Below, piece after piece: positions 62,919 through 64,000 of a stretch of 64,000 nucleotides of DNA. The notes under the pieces were generated by a model. It was not told the origin of the DNA. It did no database searches and saw nothing but the letters and a program-made list of their open reading frames with translations. A program made the translations under genes and the position numbers. The number at the start of each line of letters is the position of its first letter. The first letter of the stretch is position 1. The DNA comes from Fodinibius saliphilus (GTDB lineage: Bacteria; Bacteroidota; Rhodothermia; Balneolales; Balneolaceae): assembly GCF_005869845.1 (NCBI RefSeq), contig NZ_VAWF01000004.1, positions 366,527-430,526 on the forward strand, in the 5' to 3' direction.

Positions 62919-63824
62919 ATGATTTCTAAAGACGATTTTATTACCAAAGACCGCCTTATTAAAGGCATTAGCAAAAACGGACATCTTAAAATATCAGTGG
63001 TTAAGACTACAGACGTGGTCAAAGCCGCCCAAAAAAAGCATAACCTCTCTCTGCTGAACACAGTATTGCTTGGTCGTGCCCTTACAGCAACCATGCTTAT
63101 GGCCTCGGAGCTAAAAGGCGAAGAGCGCGTTAAGATGCGTGTTGAAGGGAAAGGGCCAGTAGGTCTACTGGCTGCCGAAGCCAATCGCGTAGGTGAAGTG
63201 CGCGGATATGTACAAAACCCACACGTAGAACTTGATTACAGCAATAATGATGTTGACATCAGTGATGCTCTCGGAGTTGGAGTACTAAGCTTCAGCAAAA
63301 CACTCTATAATGAAGCAGAACCCCGAACAAGCAGCATTGAACTAATTAGCGGAAATATCACTGACGATCTGGCTTATTATATGGTACAATCGGAACAGAT
63401 ACCTTCAGCTGTACTACTTGATGTGGGCATGACGGACGAGGGAAAAGTTAAGGAAGCGGGCGGACTTATCATCCAGCGTATGCCCGATGCTCCTGAAGGC
63501 GTTATTGAAGAGCTCCAGGAAAAGATGCTTCAATTTGATTCTATTGATAAGTTATTAGCTGAAGGCAAATATATCGATGATATTATGGACATGGCGATGG
63601 ATCCCCTCGAAGTCAAAGAGCTGGATCGCCAACCTGTTGACTTTTTCTGCCGATGTACTCGAGAACGATTTATCAATGCACTGGCTATGCTTGGCTACGA
63701 GGACCTGAAAGAGATTAGCGATGAAGGGCAAGAACTGATTTGTCACTACTGTAACGAACAGTATAATGTAACACAGGACGAAATCGAGAAGCTCTTAATG
63801 GAAACGAAAGCTAAAATGAACTAA
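62919..63824 (+). CDS. hslO: 33 kDa chaperonin Hsp33
   Basis: Redox-switched holdase chaperone, active under oxidative stress when its zinc centre is oxidised. The 301-residue protein has the typical core (SLLNTVLLGRALTATMLMAS, GPVGLLAAEANRVGEVRGYV, LGVGVLSFSK, YMVQSEQIPSAVLLDVGM). The C-terminal zinc switch has C244-x-C246 in FFCRCT and C275-x-x-C278 in CHYCNE. The start at 62919 agrees with the family. It is preceded by the terminator of the dehydrogenase and appears to be its own unit. Confidence 0.97.
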   Translation: MISKDDFITKDRLIKGISKNGHLKISVVKTTDVVKAAQKKHNLSLLNTVLLGRALTATMLMASELKGEERVKMRVEGKGPVGLLAAEANRVGEVRGYVQNPHVELDYSNNDVDISDALGVGVLSFSKTLYNEAEPRTSSIELISGNITDDLAYYMVQSEQIPSAVLLDVGMTDEGKVKEAGGLIIQRMPDAPEGVIEELQEKMLQFDSIDKLLAEGKYIDDIMDMAMDPLEVKELDRQPVDFFCRCTRERFINALAMLGYEDLKEISDEGQELICHYCNEQYNVTQDEIEKLLMETKAKMN

Positions 63825-63868
63825 CACACCCCGTTTTATATGGCTGAATGATAACATGTGGTCATTGT

Positions 63869-63882
63869 GGGGGGGGGGGGGG
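63869..63882 (+). repeat. homopolymer tract of 14 G
   Basis: An uninterrupted run of 14 guanines 45 bases after the hslO stop, in otherwise mixed-composition DNA. No reading frame clearly crosses it within the window. Confidence 0.9.
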
Positions 63883-64000
63883 AGCGGCATCATGGCGGCC
63901 AAACAACTTAATAAAAAGATGTTGATATAGCACTCATCCACATGTCGAATCACCCTCCTTTCCTTGTCGGATTTTGAAGTCCTTTCTGCACCTTTGTTAA

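Noticed and set aside
1..64000. CRISPR array, prophage, integron or transposase
   Set aside because: No evenly spaced direct repeats, integrase, transposase or phage structural genes were seen on either strand.

Overview
The window reads as a chromosomal segment from a Bacteroidota/Balneolota-type bacterium (Balneola, Gracilimonas or Fodinibius-like; inference). The evidence is a type IX secretion (T9SS) C-terminal sorting domain with the usual YPNPFN signature, a PorX-like response regulator with a PglZ/alkaline-phosphatase-like domain, Bacteroidota-style sensor kinases, starts with little or no Shine-Dalgarno sequence, and one good TAnnTTTG -7 element. Base composition looks moderately AT-rich (not computed). 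No phage, integrase, insertion sequence or CRISPR array was seen. Most of the window is core genome.

Layout. 1-904: 3' end of aroC. 1186-3196: exported toroid-like protein and a small lipoprotein. 3693-5889: overlapping TPR, LysM/RlpA-like and CPBP-protease operon. 6161-8109: ECF sigma factor convergent with a sensor kinase. 8228-11682: tRNA-Leu, tig, clpP, clpX. 11868-16206: cutA, APS-reductase-type cysH, crotonase, HtrA protease, NrnA-like phosphoesterase. 16358-18484: thiN and a sodium:solute symporter. 18481-21370: small SH3-like protein, tsaE, porX, helix-hairpin-helix protein. 21489-23431: hydrolase, then a scar in which a broken subtilase abuts the tail of a broken Asp-box propeller gene. 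23622-31014: trhO, T9SS-exported metalloprotease, fahA with an uncharacterised companion, hemW, gamma-carbonic anhydrase.

31075-40108 (minus strand) is a TPP-riboswitch-led thiamine operon: thiL, thiD, tenA, ykoE, ykoD, ykoC, thiO, thiS, thiG, tenI, thiE. It combines salvage of pyrimidine precursors (YkoEDC import, TenA, ThiD) with thiazole synthesis (ThiO, ThiG, ThiS, TenI), coupling (ThiE) and final phosphorylation (ThiL). thiC and thiF are not in the operon. The separate thiN handles intact thiamine, possibly imported by the adjacent symporter.

40203-46560: thioredoxin-fold disulfide protein, secreted M28 peptidase, decayed DUF2339 gene, and a coupled SDR / aldehyde dehydrogenase / YhdH-type reductase operon. 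46557-59050 is sensor-rich: an orphan receiver protein, three membrane kinases of the HisKA_2 type, a PAS-only protein lacking its output domain, and an NMT1/SsuA-like lipoprotein translationally coupled to one kinase. That last pair is the best candidate for a little-described system here. 59371-63824: tRNA-Phe, recJ, leucine-dehydrogenase-like gene and hslO. A 14-G tract lies near the right end.
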